The notes under the pieces were generated by a model, which was not told where the DNA came from, made no database searches, and was given only the letters and a program-made list of their open reading frames with translations. Positions 1 to 11,269 of a DNA stretch of 64,000 nt are shown here, piece by piece. Position 1 is the stretch's first letter. Each line of letters starts with the position of its first letter. The stretch comes from Xanthobacteraceae bacterium (GTDB taxonomy: Bacteria; Pseudomonadota; Alphaproteobacteria; Rhizobiales; Xanthobacteraceae). The position numbers and the translations under genes are program-made. The stretch lies in NCBI GenBank assembly GCA_019752575.1, contig JAIELW010000013.1, positions 208,573 through 272,572 of the forward strand, in the 5' to 3' direction.

Positions 1-612
1 GCCAAACATCCTGTCGATCCCGCACAGGCCGCGAATGAGAACGCGCCGGAGACCCGTCAGGGCGGCGCCTATGTCGACGAGCGGATCGGTCTTGAGACGC
101 AGATCGGCGAACTCGAAGGCCAGGTCGCCTCGCTAAAGGACAAATACCTCCGCGCCCACGCGGAGATGGAGAACACACGGCGCCGCGCGGAGAAGGATGT
201 CGCCGACGCCCGCAATTTCTCGATCGCCGGATTTGCCCGCGACATGCTGGCGGTCGCCGACAATCTCGGCCGCGCGCTGGACGCAGTCGATCCGGCTGTC
301 CGTGAGGCCGCCGACAATACGCTCAAAACGCTGCTCGAAGGCGTCGAACTCACGAGCCGCGAACTTGCGAAGACCCTGGAGAAGCACGGCGTCCGGCTGC
401 TCGATCCGATCGGCCAGAAGTTCGACCCGAATTTCCATCAGGCCATGTTCGAAATTCCGGACGAGACGGTTCCGGCCGGAACCGTGAAGCAGGTGGTCCA
501 GCTGGGCTATGCCATCGGCGAGCGCGTGCTGCGCCCTGCCCTCGTCGGCATCGCCAAGGGCGGGCCCAAGCCCGCACCCGCCAACGGCGGCGAGGTCGAC
601 AAGAGCGCTTAA
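1..612 (+). CDS. grpE: GrpE nucleotide exchange factor (5' end cut by window)
   Basis: GrpE releases ADP from DnaK and so drives substrate release in the DnaK-DnaJ-GrpE cycle in the cytoplasm. The frame is open from base 1, so the start lies outside the window; 203 codons are visible. A long helical region (about residues 20-60 of the visible part, ending in the [10 protein letters not shown] segment) precedes the beta-rich C-terminal domain with the usual [10 protein letters not shown] and [16 protein letters not shown] motifs. An internal ATG at 166 would remove much of the dimer helix and is unlikely as the start. dnaK and dnaJ lie about 3.4 kb downstream, separated by three unrelated genes. 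Confidence 0.97.
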   Translation, partial: AKHPVDPAQAANENAPETRQGGAYVDERIGLETQIGELEGQVASLKDKYLRAHAEMENTRRRAEKDVADARNFSIAGFARDMLAVADNLGRALDAVDPAVREAADNTLKTLLEGVELTSRELAKTLEKHGVRLLDPIGQKFDPNFHQAMFEIPDETVPAGTVKQVVQLGYAIGERVLRPALVGIAKGGPKPAPANGGEVDKSA

Positions 613-684
613 CCTATTTCCGAAAGGCGATATTAACGGCGCTTTACTAGGGTTCCGCGGGCTTATCGCCCCGGACCTCTAGCC

Positions 685-1680
685 ATGATTTCGCGCCCGC
701 AGGCAGGCATCCGCTACAGCCTCGTCCTCCCGGTCTTCAACGAAGAAGCCGTGCTGCCGCTGCTTTTGCACCGGCTGGACAAGCTCGTTGCCTCGCTGGA
801 TGCGCCGGCGGAAATCGTCTTCGTCGACGACGGCTCGCGCGACACGTCTGCGATTATTCTCGAAGCGATGGCGAAAGAAAAACTGCACATCCGTTTCCTC
901 AAGCTCTCGCGCAACTTCGGCCAGCAATATGCGGCGACCGCGGGCATGGATGCCGCGTCGGGCGATGCCGTGATCCTGATGGATGCCGATCTCCAGGACC
1001 CGCCGGAAATCGTGCAGGAAATGATCGCACGCTGGAAGGAGGGCTACGAGATCGTCTATGCGCGCCGCCGCACCCGCGACGGCGAGAGCTTCTTCAAGAA
1101 ATTCACCTCGAAGCTTTTCTATCGCCTGCTCGGCAAGCTTTCCGACGTCGATATTCCGCGCGACGTCAGCGACTTCCGCCTGATGGACCGTGGCGTGGTC
1201 GAAGCGTTCCGCGAAATGCCGGAGCGCGATCGCTATGTGCGCGGCATGATCCACTGGCTCGGCTTCAAGCAGACGAGCGTTGAATTCGATCGTCCTGCGC
1301 GCGCCGCCGGCGAAACCAAATATAATTTCTGGAAGCTGTTGCGCCTTGCGGTTAGCGCGCTGATCAGCTTCTCCGACGCACCGTTGAAACTCGCGGTCTG
1401 GGTCGGGGCCTGCGTCTCTGCGTTCGCGGCCGGCTACGGCGCTTACGCGATCTATCGCGGCCTGTTCGCCGACGACATCGCGAGCGGCTGGGCCTCGACC
1501 ATCGTGATCGTTTCCTTCCTCTGCGGCATCAACATGCTCTTGACCGGGATGGTCGGCATCTATGTCGGCCGCATTCACTCGGAAGTGAAACGCCGCCCGC
1601 TTTATGTCGTCTCCAAGCGCGTGGGCTTCGAAGCCGCCGCCGAAGAAACCGGCGGCGATAAAGTGCGGCGCTCGGCATGA
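685..1680 (+). CDS. Family 2 glycosyltransferase, polyprenyl-phosphate sugar transferase type
   Basis: This 331-residue protein has a cytosolic GT-A domain (about residues 10-225) and two hydrophobic C-terminal segments (about 235-260 and 275-300). That is the layout of GtrB/DPM1-like enzymes, which move a sugar from a nucleotide donor to a polyprenyl phosphate at the inner membrane. Visible motifs are VLPVFNEE near residue 15, VDDGSRDTS near 47 and the DADLQDPPE metal/donor site at residues 100-108. The stop overlaps the ATG of the next gene (ATGA), so the two are probably translated together. The lipid carrier and sugar cannot be told from sequence. Confidence 0.9.
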   Translation: MISRPQAGIRYSLVLPVFNEEAVLPLLLHRLDKLVASLDAPAEIVFVDDGSRDTSAIILEAMAKEKLHIRFLKLSRNFGQQYAATAGMDAASGDAVILMDADLQDPPEIVQEMIARWKEGYEIVYARRRTRDGESFFKKFTSKLFYRLLGKLSDVDIPRDVSDFRLMDRGVVEAFREMPERDRYVRGMIHWLGFKQTSVEFDRPARAAGETKYNFWKLLRLAVSALISFSDAPLKLAVWVGACVSAFAAGYGAYAIYRGLFADDIASGWASTIVIVSFLCGINMLLTGMVGIYVGRIHSEVKRRPLYVVSKRVGFEAAAEETGGDKVRRSA

Positions 1681-3191
1681 GCATGGACGTTCTGCGCGCG
1701 AATACGCGCGAGGAGCAGGGTACAATCCGAACCTCTGCCTGGCTGCCGCTGCTTGCGATTTTCGCTTTCGGCATTTTGCTTCGGAACATCGTCGTCGCGA
1801 ATACCGACGTGAGCTGGTTGATCACGCTCTGCGAGAAGCTACTCGCGGGCGAGCGGCCTTACATCGATTTCCTCGAAACCAATCCGCCCGCAGCGTTTCT
1901 TCTTTATATGCTGCCGGTGGCGCTTGCGCGCGCCGTCTCGCTTCGGCCCGAAATCATGGTCGATGTTTTCGTATTCGCGGGCGCGGTAATTTCGCTTTGG
2001 TTGTCGGCGGCGATTGTTCGGGCGGCTGCGCTGTTCGAGCGTGACACCGTCGTTCAGCTTGCAACGCTATTTGCCGCCGCTTTCGTAATCCTCCCGGCGC
2101 AGACTTTCGGCGAGCGCGAGCACATCGCGCTGATTGCGTTCCTGCCGCTATTAGCGCTGAGTGCCGTGCGCGCTTCGGGAAAATCCGTCTCGATCTGGTT
2201 TGCGGTAGCTGCCGGAATTGGCGCTGCCTTGATTGCGATCATCAAGCCGCATTTTATCGTGGCGGTTGTGCTGGTAGCCGCGCTTTCCGCATGGAGCGCG
2301 AAGAACTGGCGCGTCTTCTTTGCGCTCGAAAACTGGATCGCGGGCGCGCTGTTCGTCGCCTATGGCGCATTCGTCTACGCCGCTTATCCGGTCTTCATTC
2401 ATGAGACGCTGCCGCTGGTCACCGAACTGTATGTGCCGATCCGCGCGCCGCTCTGGAAATTCTTTATCCACTTCGGCACGCCGATTTATGCCGCTCTCTT
2501 CGTCATGATCTTCTGGCTCAAAGGCCGCGATGCGCTACGCGCGCCTTACTCGCTGCTGCTCGCCGCCTCGATTGGCTTTTCGTTTTCCTATTACAGCCAG
2601 CTCAAGGGCTGGGCCTATCATGCTTACCCGATGCTCGCTTTTGCGCTCGTGGCCGCAGCCATTGCCTTTGCGCAGCGCTGGCCGCTCGCGCTGAGCCGGC
2701 AGGAAAACGGCGATCGCGCGAAGCGCCTCGCCTCGGCGTTCGTCGTCGCCTTCCTCGCGGGCGCAATTTTCGTCTGGATGAATTTCGCGATCGACATGCG
2801 CCCGCTGCGCGAGCCGATTGCGCGGATCGCAACGAAGCCCTCGGTACTTGCGATCACTTCCGACATCGCGGTCGGCCATCCGCTGACGCGCGCGCTCGAC
2901 GGCACATGGGTCGGACGCGGCAGCGGCCAGTGGATCGCGACCGGCGCGAAAATTCTCAAACTCGACGCCACCGACGGAACGCTGCGCCGCCGCTATGACG
3001 AACTCGAGGCCTACGACCGCAACATACTGATCGAGGACATCCGCCGCGCGAAGCCCGACATCATCCTGGTCGATCGCATCCGCTTCGACTGGTACGAATG
3101 GGCGAAGGGCGACGCCCCACTCCTCCGCGAACTCGAAAACTATCGCACACTCGAACAGATCAACGGCGTTCTGATATTGCGCCGCAAATAG
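1677..3191 (+). CDS. Polytopic membrane protein resembling family 39 glycosyltransferases
   Basis: A 504-residue protein with about ten hydrophobic segments in its first 370 residues and a soluble C-terminal part of about 130 residues. The first outside loop carries a DVSW...GERPYIDFLETNPP stretch, which resembles the acidic loop of GT39/PMT-type enzymes that use polyprenyl-phosphate sugars. It overlaps the preceding GT2 gene by 4 bases, which fits a pair in which the GT2 makes the lipid-linked sugar and this protein transfers it to a cell-surface target. The acceptor is unknown and the family assignment is by fold-like features only. Confidence 0.65.
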   Translation: MSMDVLRANTREEQGTIRTSAWLPLLAIFAFGILLRNIVVANTDVSWLITLCEKLLAGERPYIDFLETNPPAAFLLYMLPVALARAVSLRPEIMVDVFVFAGAVISLWLSAAIVRAAALFERDTVVQLATLFAAAFVILPAQTFGEREHIALIAFLPLLALSAVRASGKSVSIWFAVAAGIGAALIAIIKPHFIVAVVLVAALSAWSAKNWRVFFALENWIAGALFVAYGAFVYAAYPVFIHETLPLVTELYVPIRAPLWKFFIHFGTPIYAALFVMIFWLKGRDALRAPYSLLLAASIGFSFSYYSQLKGWAYHAYPMLAFALVAAAIAFAQRWPLALSRQENGDRAKRLASAFVVAFLAGAIFVWMNFAIDMRPLREPIARIATKPSVLAITSDIAVGHPLTRALDGTWVGRGSGQWIATGAKILKLDATDGTLRRRYDELEAYDRNILIEDIRRAKPDIILVDRIRFDWYEWAKGDAPLLRELENYRTLEQINGVLILRRK

Positions 3192-3235
3192 TGCGCGATT
3201 GACTTGCCGCGAATGCCGTCGTCTCGTCGCGCCGC

Positions 3236-3877
3236 ATGAATCAGGTTTCCGTTCTTCTGCAAATCCTTGACTACATCGGAATCGCGGTCTTCGCCGCGAC
3301 CGGCGCGCTTGCCGCTTCCCGCAAGCAACTCGACATCGTCGCCTTCATTTTCTTCGCGGGGGTCACTGCAATCGGCGGCGGCACGCTGCGCGACATTCTC
3401 TTGGACGTGCCGGTGTTCTGGGTGCGAAACCCGAATTACCTCGCGATCCCGCTTGTCGTGGCCTGCGCGGTTTACTTCACCGCGCATCTTCTGGAGTCGC
3501 GCTATCGCGCGCTCCTGTGGGCCGATGCCGTCGGACTCGCCGCCTATACGGTGGTGGGTGCTGCGAAGACGCTTTCGGCCGGAGCGTCCGCAGCCGACGC
3601 GCTCGCGCTCGGCATCCTGACCGCGGCCTTCGGCGGTGTGATCCGCGATGTGCTCGCGGGCGAACCGTCGGTGATCCTGCGGCGCGAGCTTTACATCACC
3701 GCGGCCTTCGCGGGCGCATTCGTCTTCGTGTTACTCGCCGGTCTCGGTGCGCCGTTCTGGACCGGCGCAACCCTCGGATTTCTCGTAGCTTTCGGGGTGC
3801 GCGCGGGCGCGTTGATCTGGGGCTGGGCGCTTCCCGTTTACCGTGCCCGGCCGGGCCGCGATTCCACGAAGCTTTAA
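3236..3877 (+). CDS. TRIC-type (YadS/UPF0126) membrane channel
   Basis: A 213-residue inner-membrane protein with about seven hydrophobic segments. It has the internal duplication typical of bacterial TRIC (trimeric intracellular cation channel) proteins: a GGGTLRD motif near residue 45 and its counterpart FGGVIRD near residue 131. Characterised relatives form trimers that conduct monovalent cations; the physiological role in bacteria is unclear. It lies 44 bases after the glycosyltransferase-like gene and shows no functional link to either neighbour. Confidence 0.85.
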   Translation: MNQVSVLLQILDYIGIAVFAATGALAASRKQLDIVAFIFFAGVTAIGGGTLRDILLDVPVFWVRNPNYLAIPLVVACAVYFTAHLLESRYRALLWADAVGLAAYTVVGAAKTLSAGASAADALALGILTAAFGGVIRDVLAGEPSVILRRELYITAAFAGAFVFVLLAGLGAPFWTGATLGFLVAFGVRAGALIWGWALPVYRARPGRDSTKL

Positions 3878-3889
3878 GGGCTTCAAAGC

Positions 3890-3918
3890 CTTGCGGCATA
3901 TAAGGCCCCTGCCTATAT
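3890..3918 (+). promoter_or_regulatory. Candidate RpoH (sigma-32) promoter of dnaK
   Basis: CTTG at 3890-3893 is followed after 18 bases by CCTATAT at 3912-3918. This agrees with the alphaproteobacterial heat-shock pattern of CTTG, 17-18 bases, CYTATNT. It begins just after the end of the preceding gene and would give a leader of about 125 bases before the dnaK ATG. hsp20 in this window has the same element with the same 18-base spacing. I see no CIRCE inverted repeat (the HrcA operator) in front of dnaK. Confidence 0.6.
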
Positions 3919-4050
3919 CCCACGCGAACGGCCGCGCGTCTGGCGCCGGCCAAATCCCCAACGCGGGGGCCGAGGGGAATGGCAAGAAAACCGTTTCCAT
4001 TGGGTGCCGAAATCGGACCCTGCCGGCCTGCCGGAAATGAGAGGTAAGCC

Positions 4051-5967
<1,917 letters not shown>

Positions 5968-5985
5968 GGGCGGAGTGCAACATGG

Positions 5986-6037
5986 CCCTCATCCTGAGGA
6001 GCGCGAGCGAATGCGAGCGCGTCTCGAAGGATGAGGG
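5986..6037. repeat. Intergenic palindrome, copy 1 of an inverted pair
   Basis: A hairpin-forming element with 10-bp perfect arms, CCCTCATCCT at 5986-5995 and AGGATGAGGG at 6028-6037. The interior contains GAGGAGCGCGAG and GCGTCTCGA. Elements of this general shape are scattered between genes in many Hyphomicrobiales genomes. Copy 2 lies 13 bases further on in the opposite orientation. Confidence 0.8.
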
Positions 6038-6050
6038 TCGATCGAAGCAA

Positions 6051-6097
6051 ACCTCGTCCTTCGAGACGCGCTGCACGCTCCTCAGGACGAGGTTTTT
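6051..6097 (+). terminator. Palindrome copy 2 followed by a T run; possible terminator between dnaK and dnaJ
   Basis: Arms ACCTCGTCCT (6051-6060) and AGGACGAGGT (6084-6093) form a 10-bp perfect stem, followed by TTTTT (6093-6097). Read on the minus strand, the element matches copy 1 at 5986-6037, so it is an inverted copy of the same repeat. The stem plus T run could end or thin out dnaK transcripts before dnaJ. The loop is long (23 bases), so strong termination is not certain. Confidence 0.5.
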
Positions 6098-6116
6098 CGT
6101 GCGAGACTGATGGCCG

Positions 6117-7247
6117 ATGGCGAAGCGCGATTACTACGAAGTCCTGAGCGTGACGCGCACCGCGTCGGACGGCGAATTGAAAACGTCCTACCGCAAGCTC
6201 GCGATGCAGTGGCACCCGGACAAGAATCCGGGCGACAAGGCCTGCGAAGCGAGGTTCAAGGAAATCAGTGAAGCCTATGATTGCCTGAAGGACCCGCAGA
6301 AGCGCGCGGCCTATGACCGTTACGGTCACGCCGCGTTCGAAAACGGCGGCGCGGGCGGGCAGGGCGGCTTCGGCGGCTTCGGCGGCGACTTCACCTCGAC
6401 CTTCTCCGACATCTTCGACGATTTGTTCGGCGGTATGGGCCGCCGCGGCGGCGCACGCTCCGGCGGCCGCGAGCGCGGGGCCGACCTTCGCTATAATCTG
6501 GAAATCTCGCTTGAAGAAGCCTTCCACGGCAAAACCGCGACCATCGAATTGCCTACGAACGTCGCGTGCGAAACCTGCTCCGGCACCGGCGCAAAGGCGG
6601 GCACGCAGCCCGTGCAGTGCAAGACCTGCCAGGGCACCGGCCGCATCCGCCATGCGCAGGGACTCTTCACACTCGAACGCACGTGTACGTCGTGTCAGGG
6701 CCGCGGCTCGGTCATCGCAGAACCTTGCAAATCATGCGCAGGCGCTGGCCGCATTGTGAAGGAGCGCACGCTGGAGGTGAATATTCCGCCGGGCGTCGAG
6801 GACGGCACGCGCATTCGCTTGGGTGGCGAAGGCGAAGCCGGTATGCGCGGCGGCGGCAACGGCGATCTCTATATTTTCCTCTCGGTGACGCAGCATCCGA
6901 TCTTCCAGCGCGAAGGCGCGGATCTCTATTGTCGCGTGCCGGTGTCGATGGTGACCGCGACACTCGGCGGCGAGTTCGATGTGCCGACGGTCGATGGCGG
7001 CCGCTCGAAAGTGAAAATCCCGGAGGGCACGCAGACCGGAAAACGTTTCCGGTTAGCTAGCAAGGGTATGCCGGTGCTGCGCTCGCGCGACCGCGGCGAC
7101 ATGTATGTGCAGGTCGCGGTCGAGACGCCGCAAAAACTGACCAAGCGGCAGAAAGAGTTGCTCAAGGAATTCGATAAGGAAAGCTCGAAGGACACGCAGC
7201 CTGAATCCGCAGGATTCTTCGCTAAAATGCGCGAGTTTTTCGACTAG
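6117..7247 (+). CDS. dnaJ: Co-chaperone DnaJ (Hsp40)
   Basis: DnaJ delivers unfolded proteins to DnaK and stimulates its ATPase. All type I parts are present in 376 residues. The J domain has HPD at 33-35, followed by a Gly/Phe-rich stretch (about 75-125). Four CxxC zinc-binding modules begin at C151, C168, C190 and C204. The C-terminal substrate-binding domains follow. It lies downstream of dnaK in the usual order. A repeat that may act as a partial terminator lies between them and could lower DnaJ relative to DnaK. Confidence 0.99.
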   Translation: MAKRDYYEVLSVTRTASDGELKTSYRKLAMQWHPDKNPGDKACEARFKEISEAYDCLKDPQKRAAYDRYGHAAFENGGAGGQGGFGGFGGDFTSTFSDIFDDLFGGMGRRGGARSGGRERGADLRYNLEISLEEAFHGKTATIELPTNVACETCSGTGAKAGTQPVQCKTCQGTGRIRHAQGLFTLERTCTSCQGRGSVIAEPCKSCAGAGRIVKERTLEVNIPPGVEDGTRIRLGGEGEAGMRGGGNGDLYIFLSVTQHPIFQREGADLYCRVPVSMVTATLGGEFDVPTVDGGRSKVKIPEGTQTGKRFRLASKGMPVLRSRDRGDMYVQVAVETPQKLTKRQKELLKEFDKESSKDTQPESAGFFAKMREFFD

Positions 7248-7320
7248 CATCGCTCGCTTGACCGCCCCCGCGGCAAGGCGCTACGCCATTCCTCGAGCGC
7301 AATAAGAAAGTTGGCGGCCG

Positions 7321-7914
7321 ATGCAGGCGAATTCCGGCAACGAGCAAGTTCCGCAACAGGCAGCGCTCCTCAATTTCCTCACCTGCTGGTTCAGAAATCC
7401 GAAGAACGTCGGCGCGATTGCGCCTTCGGGTCCCGCGCTTTCGCGCACCATGGCGGCGATCGTCGATCCTGCGGTCGAAGGGCCCATCGTCGAACTGGGG
7501 CCGGGAACGGGGCCGGTGACGGCTGCGTTACTGGAGCGGGGCATAGAGCCCTCGCGTCTGGTGCTGGTCGAATATGATGACGCCTTCTGTAAAATGCTGC
7601 GCGGAAAGTACCCAAACGTGAAGGTCGTGCAGGGCGACGCTTTTGCGCTCGACCAGACGCTGCAAGGGCATGCCGGCGCGCCGCTCGCGGCGGTGATTTC
7701 GAGCCTGCCGCTCCTGAACTTCGCACAAGAGCAGCGGCAGAAACTGATCGAGGCCGCGATGAAAATGCTGCGTCCGCGCGCGCCGTTCATTCAGTTCACT
7801 TACGGCGCGAACTCGCCGCTGCCGGTGCAGTCGCATCTTTACGAGACTTCCGCCTCGAAGCGTATCTGGTGGAATCTGCCGCCGGCGCGTGTCTGGACCT
7901 ATCGCGCGAGATAA
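7321..7914 (+). CDS. PmtA-like SAM-dependent phospholipid N-methyltransferase
   Basis: A 197-residue class I methyltransferase. The SAM-binding motif I (VELGPGTGPVT) is near residue 60, and an acidic residue at the end of the next strand (LVEYDD) follows. The opening LNFLTCWFRNPKNVGAIAPS segment and the FTYG...PLPV region resemble the soluble PmtA family of rhizobia and Rhodobacter, which methylates phosphatidylethanolamine towards phosphatidylcholine. The closely similar fold of rRNA adenine dimethylases is an alternative, but the length and motifs favour PmtA. It is followed 8 bases later by an FMN reductase gene. Confidence 0.72.
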   Translation: MQANSGNEQVPQQAALLNFLTCWFRNPKNVGAIAPSGPALSRTMAAIVDPAVEGPIVELGPGTGPVTAALLERGIEPSRLVLVEYDDAFCKMLRGKYPNVKVVQGDAFALDQTLQGHAGAPLAAVISSLPLLNFAQEQRQKLIEAAMKMLRPRAPFIQFTYGANSPLPVQSHLYETSASKRIWWNLPPARVWTYRAR

Positions 7915-7922
7915 GGAGCGGG

Positions 7923-8489
7923 ATGAAAAAGATTCTCGTCTTCGCAGGCTCGATCCGCTCGGGTGCGCTGAGCGGCAAGTTAGCCGCGCACGTCGCGCGC
8001 GAGCTTTCGCTGATGAACGCGGAATCGACTTTGATCTCGCTCGCCGATTACGAAATGCCGATCTACAACGGCGACCTCGAAAAGGAAGAGGGCGTTCCCG
8101 AGAACGCGCAGAAGCTGCGCAGGACGATGCTTGCGAACGACGCCGTTTATATCGCGACGCCCGAGTATAATGCCTCGATGTCCCCGCTCCTGAAGAACAC
8201 GATCGATTGGGTTTCGCGCTCCAAGCAGCCGCCAGAGAATCCTTACAAGAAGTGCACGTTCGCGCTCGGCGCGACCTCGGACGGCCGTTTTGGCGGCTAT
8301 CGCTGCCTATATCATCTGCGCCAGTCGCTCGAACTCGGCCTTGGCGCGCTCGTGATACCCGAGCAAGTTGCGATTGCGGGCGCCGCAAGCGCTTTCGACG
8401 AGCGCGGCGCGCTCAAAGACGAACGCAACCAGAAAATTTTAGAAAAGCAGCTCGAGAAACTGATTGCGATGGCAGGGGTGCTCGTATGA
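7923..8489 (+). CDS. NADPH-dependent FMN reductase family flavoprotein
   Basis: A 188-residue flavodoxin-fold protein. The N-terminal [18 protein letters not shown] segment is the FMN-phosphate loop typical of the NADPH:FMN reductase/quinone reductase family, and [18 protein letters not shown] is the family signature around residue 85. These enzymes pass electrons from NAD(P)H to FMN, quinones or azo compounds; the substrate here is unknown. I chose the ATG at 7923, preceded by AAGGAG, over an upstream in-frame ATG at 7869 lying inside the previous gene. The stop overlaps pyrF by 4 bases. Confidence 0.85.
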   Translation: MKKILVFAGSIRSGALSGKLAAHVARELSLMNAESTLISLADYEMPIYNGDLEKEEGVPENAQKLRRTMLANDAVYIATPEYNASMSPLLKNTIDWVSRSKQPPENPYKKCTFALGATSDGRFGGYRCLYHLRQSLELGLGALVIPEQVAIAGAASAFDERGALKDERNQKILEKQLEKLIAMAGVLV

Positions 8490-9193
8490 GCGCCGAGGTG
8501 TCCGCGCGCGACCGCGTGATCGTCGCACTCGATCTGTCGGACGTGGAAGCCGCCGAGAAAGCGATCTGGGCGCTCGGCGACAGCGTTAACTTCTACAAGA
8601 TCGGCTACGAGCTGGTGATGGCGGGCGGGCTCGCGCTTGCCGAAGACCTCGTTCATGGCGGAAAGAAAGTTTTTCTCGACATGAAGCTGCATGACATCGG
8701 CAACACCGTCATAAACGCGACCCGGCGCGCGGCGAAACTCGGCGCGACGTTCCTCACCGTGCATGCCTTCCCGCAGACGATGCGCGCGGCGGTCGAAGGC
8801 CGTGGCGACAGCGATCTCGATATTCTCGCGGTAACCGTGCTGACGTCCTGGGACGACGACGACCTGAAGGACGCTGGATATTCCGCAACCGTGCCGGAAC
8901 TGGTCGCGCGCCGCGCGGCACAGGCCGAAGCCATAGGCATCGATGGTCTCGTCTGTTCACCTGCCGAAGTGAAAGATCTTCGCCAGCGTCTCGGCGCGAA
9001 GATGCTGCTGGTCACACCAGGAATTCGTCCTGCGGGTAGCGAGAAGGGCGATCAGAAGCGCATCATGACACCGGGCGAAGCGATCAAGGCCGGCGTGGAC
9101 TACATGGTGATCGGGCGGCCGATTCTGGCGGCTGAAGATCCGAAGGCGGCCGCCGAAAAGATAGTCGCCGAAATCGAACAAGCGAAAAAATAA
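8486..9193 (+). CDS. pyrF: Orotidine 5'-phosphate decarboxylase
   Basis: PyrF converts OMP to UMP, the last step of pyrimidine synthesis. The 235-residue TIM-barrel protein carries the catalytic D65-x-K67-x-x-D70 charge network in the [12 protein letters not shown] motif, plus the phosphate-binding region VTPGIRPAG and the closing IGRPI motif. The ATG at 8486 overlaps the stop of the preceding flavoprotein gene (ATGA). Longer in-frame extensions into that gene are unlikely to be translated. Confidence 0.98.
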   Translation: MSAEVSARDRVIVALDLSDVEAAEKAIWALGDSVNFYKIGYELVMAGGLALAEDLVHGGKKVFLDMKLHDIGNTVINATRRAAKLGATFLTVHAFPQTMRAAVEGRGDSDLDILAVTVLTSWDDDDLKDAGYSATVPELVARRAAQAEAIGIDGLVCSPAEVKDLRQRLGAKMLLVTPGIRPAGSEKGDQKRIMTPGEAIKAGVDYMVIGRPILAAEDPKAAAEKIVAEIEQAKK

Positions 9194-9203
9194 GGGGAGC
9201 GAA

Positions 9204-9509
9204 ATGGCCAAGGGGTACTGGATTGCGCGGGTGGATGTCCGCGACGATACGGTTTACGCGAAATATCGTGACGCGAATGCAATCGCCTTCAAGAAATATG
9301 GCGCGCGTTTCATCGTGCGTGGCGGCAAGTTCGAAAATCCTGAAGGCTCCTCCCGCACGCGCAACGTCGTGATCGAATTCCCGAGCTATCAGGCGGCGCT
9401 CGATTGCTGGAATTCGCCCGAATACAAGCACGCGATTTCAATTCGCGCGCCGATTTCCGAAGGCGACATCGTGATCATCGAGGGCTACGACGGCCCGCAG
9501 CCATCCTGA
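9204..9509 (+). CDS. DUF1330 family protein
   Basis: A 101-residue alpha-beta barrel (ferredoxin-like) protein of the DUF1330 family, recognised by the opening KGYWIARVDVRD and the central FENPEGSSRTRNVVIEFPSY segment. The function of the family is not known; the fold resembles small dimeric oxygenase or stress-type proteins. It starts 10 bases after pyrF with a GGGGAG ribosome binding site, so it is probably in the same transcript. Confidence 0.85.
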   Translation: MAKGYWIARVDVRDDTVYAKYRDANAIAFKKYGARFIVRGGKFENPEGSSRTRNVVIEFPSYQAALDCWNSPEYKHAISIRAPISEGDIVIIEGYDGPQPS

Positions 9510-9575
9510 GCCTCGCGCGCTTTCCTTAAATACCCCGGCCGGGCTATACCCGCGCTCGACTTTGGAGCGCGTCAA

Positions 9576-10385
9576 ATGGCTGATCTTCGTCTGGTCATCG
9601 CAGGAGCCGGCGGCCGCATGGGCCGCACGCTTCTGCGTGCGATCCATGAAGTGCCCGGTTTCGTACTCGCGGGCGCGGTGGACCGCGATGGTGTGCCGGA
9701 GATCGGTGCTGACACCGGCACGCTCGCGGGGCTTTCGCCATCCGGAAAGAAGGTGACTTCGGACGCACTGCCGCTCGTGGTGCAGGCCGACGCCATCATC
9801 GACTTCACGACGCCGGCTTCGACGGTGGCGCTCGCAGCCCTCGCGGCGCAGGCGCGGATCGTGCACGTGATCGGCACGACCGGATTGGCGGCGGCCGATG
9901 AAGCGAAGCTCGAAGCGGCGGCCCGCCACGCGGCGCTGATCAAATCCGGCAACATGAGCCTCGGCGTGAACCTGCTCGCGGCACTCGTGAAGCGCGCAGC
10001 AGCCTCGCTCGGTCCCGAATTCGATATCGAGATTCTCGAAATGCATCACAACAAGAAGGTCGATGCGCCTTCGGGCACGGCACTTTTGCTCGGCAATGCC
10101 GTCGCCGACGGCCGCAAGATTGCGCTCGAAAAGAATTCCGTGCGCTCGCGCGACGGGCATACCGGCGCACGCAAGGTGGGCGATATCGGCTTTGCCGCGC
10201 TGCGCGGCGGTACCGTGGTCGGCGATCACACCGTGATTTTCGCGGGCCCTTCCGAGCGCATCGAGCTGACCCACAAGGCCGAAGACCGCATGATCTTCGC
10301 ACGCGGCGCGCTCGCCGCCGCGAAGTGGGGCAAAGGCAAGAAGCCCGGCATCTACTCCATGGCCGACGTACTCGGACTTTCGTAA
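9576..10385 (+). CDS. dapB: 4-hydroxy-tetrahydrodipicolinate reductase
   Basis: DapB reduces hydroxy-tetrahydrodipicolinate with NAD(P)H in the lysine/diaminopimelate pathway, feeding peptidoglycan synthesis. In 269 residues the dinucleotide motif GAGGRMG is at 10-16. The catalytic region [15 protein letters not shown] has the general acid-base pair H157/H158, K161 and the substrate-binding GT at 167-168. Length and motif order are normal. A small membrane-protein gene starts 9 bases after the stop. Confidence 0.98.
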   Translation: MADLRLVIAGAGGRMGRTLLRAIHEVPGFVLAGAVDRDGVPEIGADTGTLAGLSPSGKKVTSDALPLVVQADAIIDFTTPASTVALAALAAQARIVHVIGTTGLAAADEAKLEAAARHAALIKSGNMSLGVNLLAALVKRAAASLGPEFDIEILEMHHNKKVDAPSGTALLLGNAVADGRKIALEKNSVRSRDGHTGARKVGDIGFAALRGGTVVGDHTVIFAGPSERIELTHKAEDRMIFARGALAAAKWGKGKKPGIYSMADVLGLS

Positions 10386-10394
10386 GGAGCATCC

Positions 10395-10595
10395 ATGAAG
10401 ATTGCCATCCCCGTTGTTTTCGTTCTGCTGCTGGCTTCGCTCTACGTCTATTTTCTCGGAACGCCTTTCGTCGCCGGGATCACCGGCATCAGCCCGCAGA
10501 CGATTTCGTTCGTCTTCGCTTTCGCCGTCATTGTGTTCGGGATCGCCGGCATGATGATCGGGAAAATCTCGGCGCGGCGCGGGCAAGGAAAATAG
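10395..10595 (+). CDS. Small two-segment membrane protein
   Basis: A 66-residue protein with two hydrophobic segments (about 4-22 and 37-55) separated by a short loop and ending in a basic tail. AAGGAG lies seven bases before the ATG, and it follows dapB by only 9 bases, so it is probably translated from the same mRNA. I recognise no family and propose no function. Confidence 0.6.
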   Translation: MKIAIPVVFVLLLASLYVYFLGTPFVAGITGISPQTISFVFAFAVIVFGIAGMMIGKISARRGQGK

Positions 10596-10648
10596 GCGCG
10601 CATTGCTCGCGCAGCCGATCGGCGCGTTCAGGAAAATAGGAAAAGGCT

Positions 10649-11269
10649 ATGGAACGTCTGCTGGTTCTCGTCCGCCACGGCCAGAGTGAGTGGAATCTGA
10701 AAAACCTTTTCACCGGCTGGCGCGACGTCGATCTGACCGAGCAGGGAGTTTCGGAAGCGAAAACCGCCGGCAAGCGGCTCAAAGAGCGTGGCATCAAATT
10801 CGACGTTGCCTACACGTCGGCATTGAAGCGCGCACAGCGCACGCTCACGCTCGTGCTCGACGGAATGGGCCAGAGCGGCCTCACAATTCACAAGGACAAG
10901 GCGCTGAACGAGCGCGATTACGGCGATCTGAACGGCCTCAACAAGGACGACGCGCGCAAGAAATGGGGCGAGGAGCAGGTGCATATCTGGCGCCGCTCCT
11001 ACGACGTGCCGCCGCCGGGGGGCGAAAGTCTCAAGGATACCGTCGCCCGCGCGCTTCCCTATTATGTGCAGAACATTCTTCCCGGCGTCTTGCGCGGCGA
11101 GCGCACGCTGGTCGCGGCGCACGGCAACTCGCTTCGTGCGCTGATCATGGTGCTCGAGAAGCACACGCCGGAAAGCATCATCGCGCGCGAACTCGCGACC
11201 GGCGTGCCGATCATCTACAGACTGAATACCGACGCGACGGTCGCCGAGAAGTTCGATCTTGCGGGTTGA
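10649..11269 (+). CDS. gpmA: 2,3-bisphosphoglycerate-dependent phosphoglycerate mutase
   Basis: GpmA interconverts 3- and 2-phosphoglycerate in glycolysis and gluconeogenesis through a phosphohistidine. The N-terminal RHGQSEWN motif gives the phosphorylated histidine, H10. The [10 protein letters not shown] motif supplies the acid residue, and the second catalytic histidine is in [10 protein letters not shown]. At 206 residues it is the shorter form usual in alphaproteobacteria (E. coli GpmA has about 250). The stop abuts the stop of a convergent small gene. Confidence 0.95.
   Translation: MERLLVLVRHGQSEWNLKNLFTGWRDVDLTEQGVSEAKTAGKRLKERGIKFDVAYTSALKRAQRTLTLVLDGMGQSGLTIHKDKALNERDYGDLNGLNKDDARKKWGEEQVHIWRRSYDVPPPGGESLKDTVARALPYYVQNILPGVLRGERTLVAAHGNSLRALIMVLEKHTPESIIARELATGVPIIYRLNTDATVAEKFDLAG

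Noticed and set aside
3925-4050. ROSE-type thermometer in the dnaK leader
   Set aside because: The leader has several small hairpins, but none that I can see pairs the GAGAGGT ribosome binding site with a UYGCU strand.
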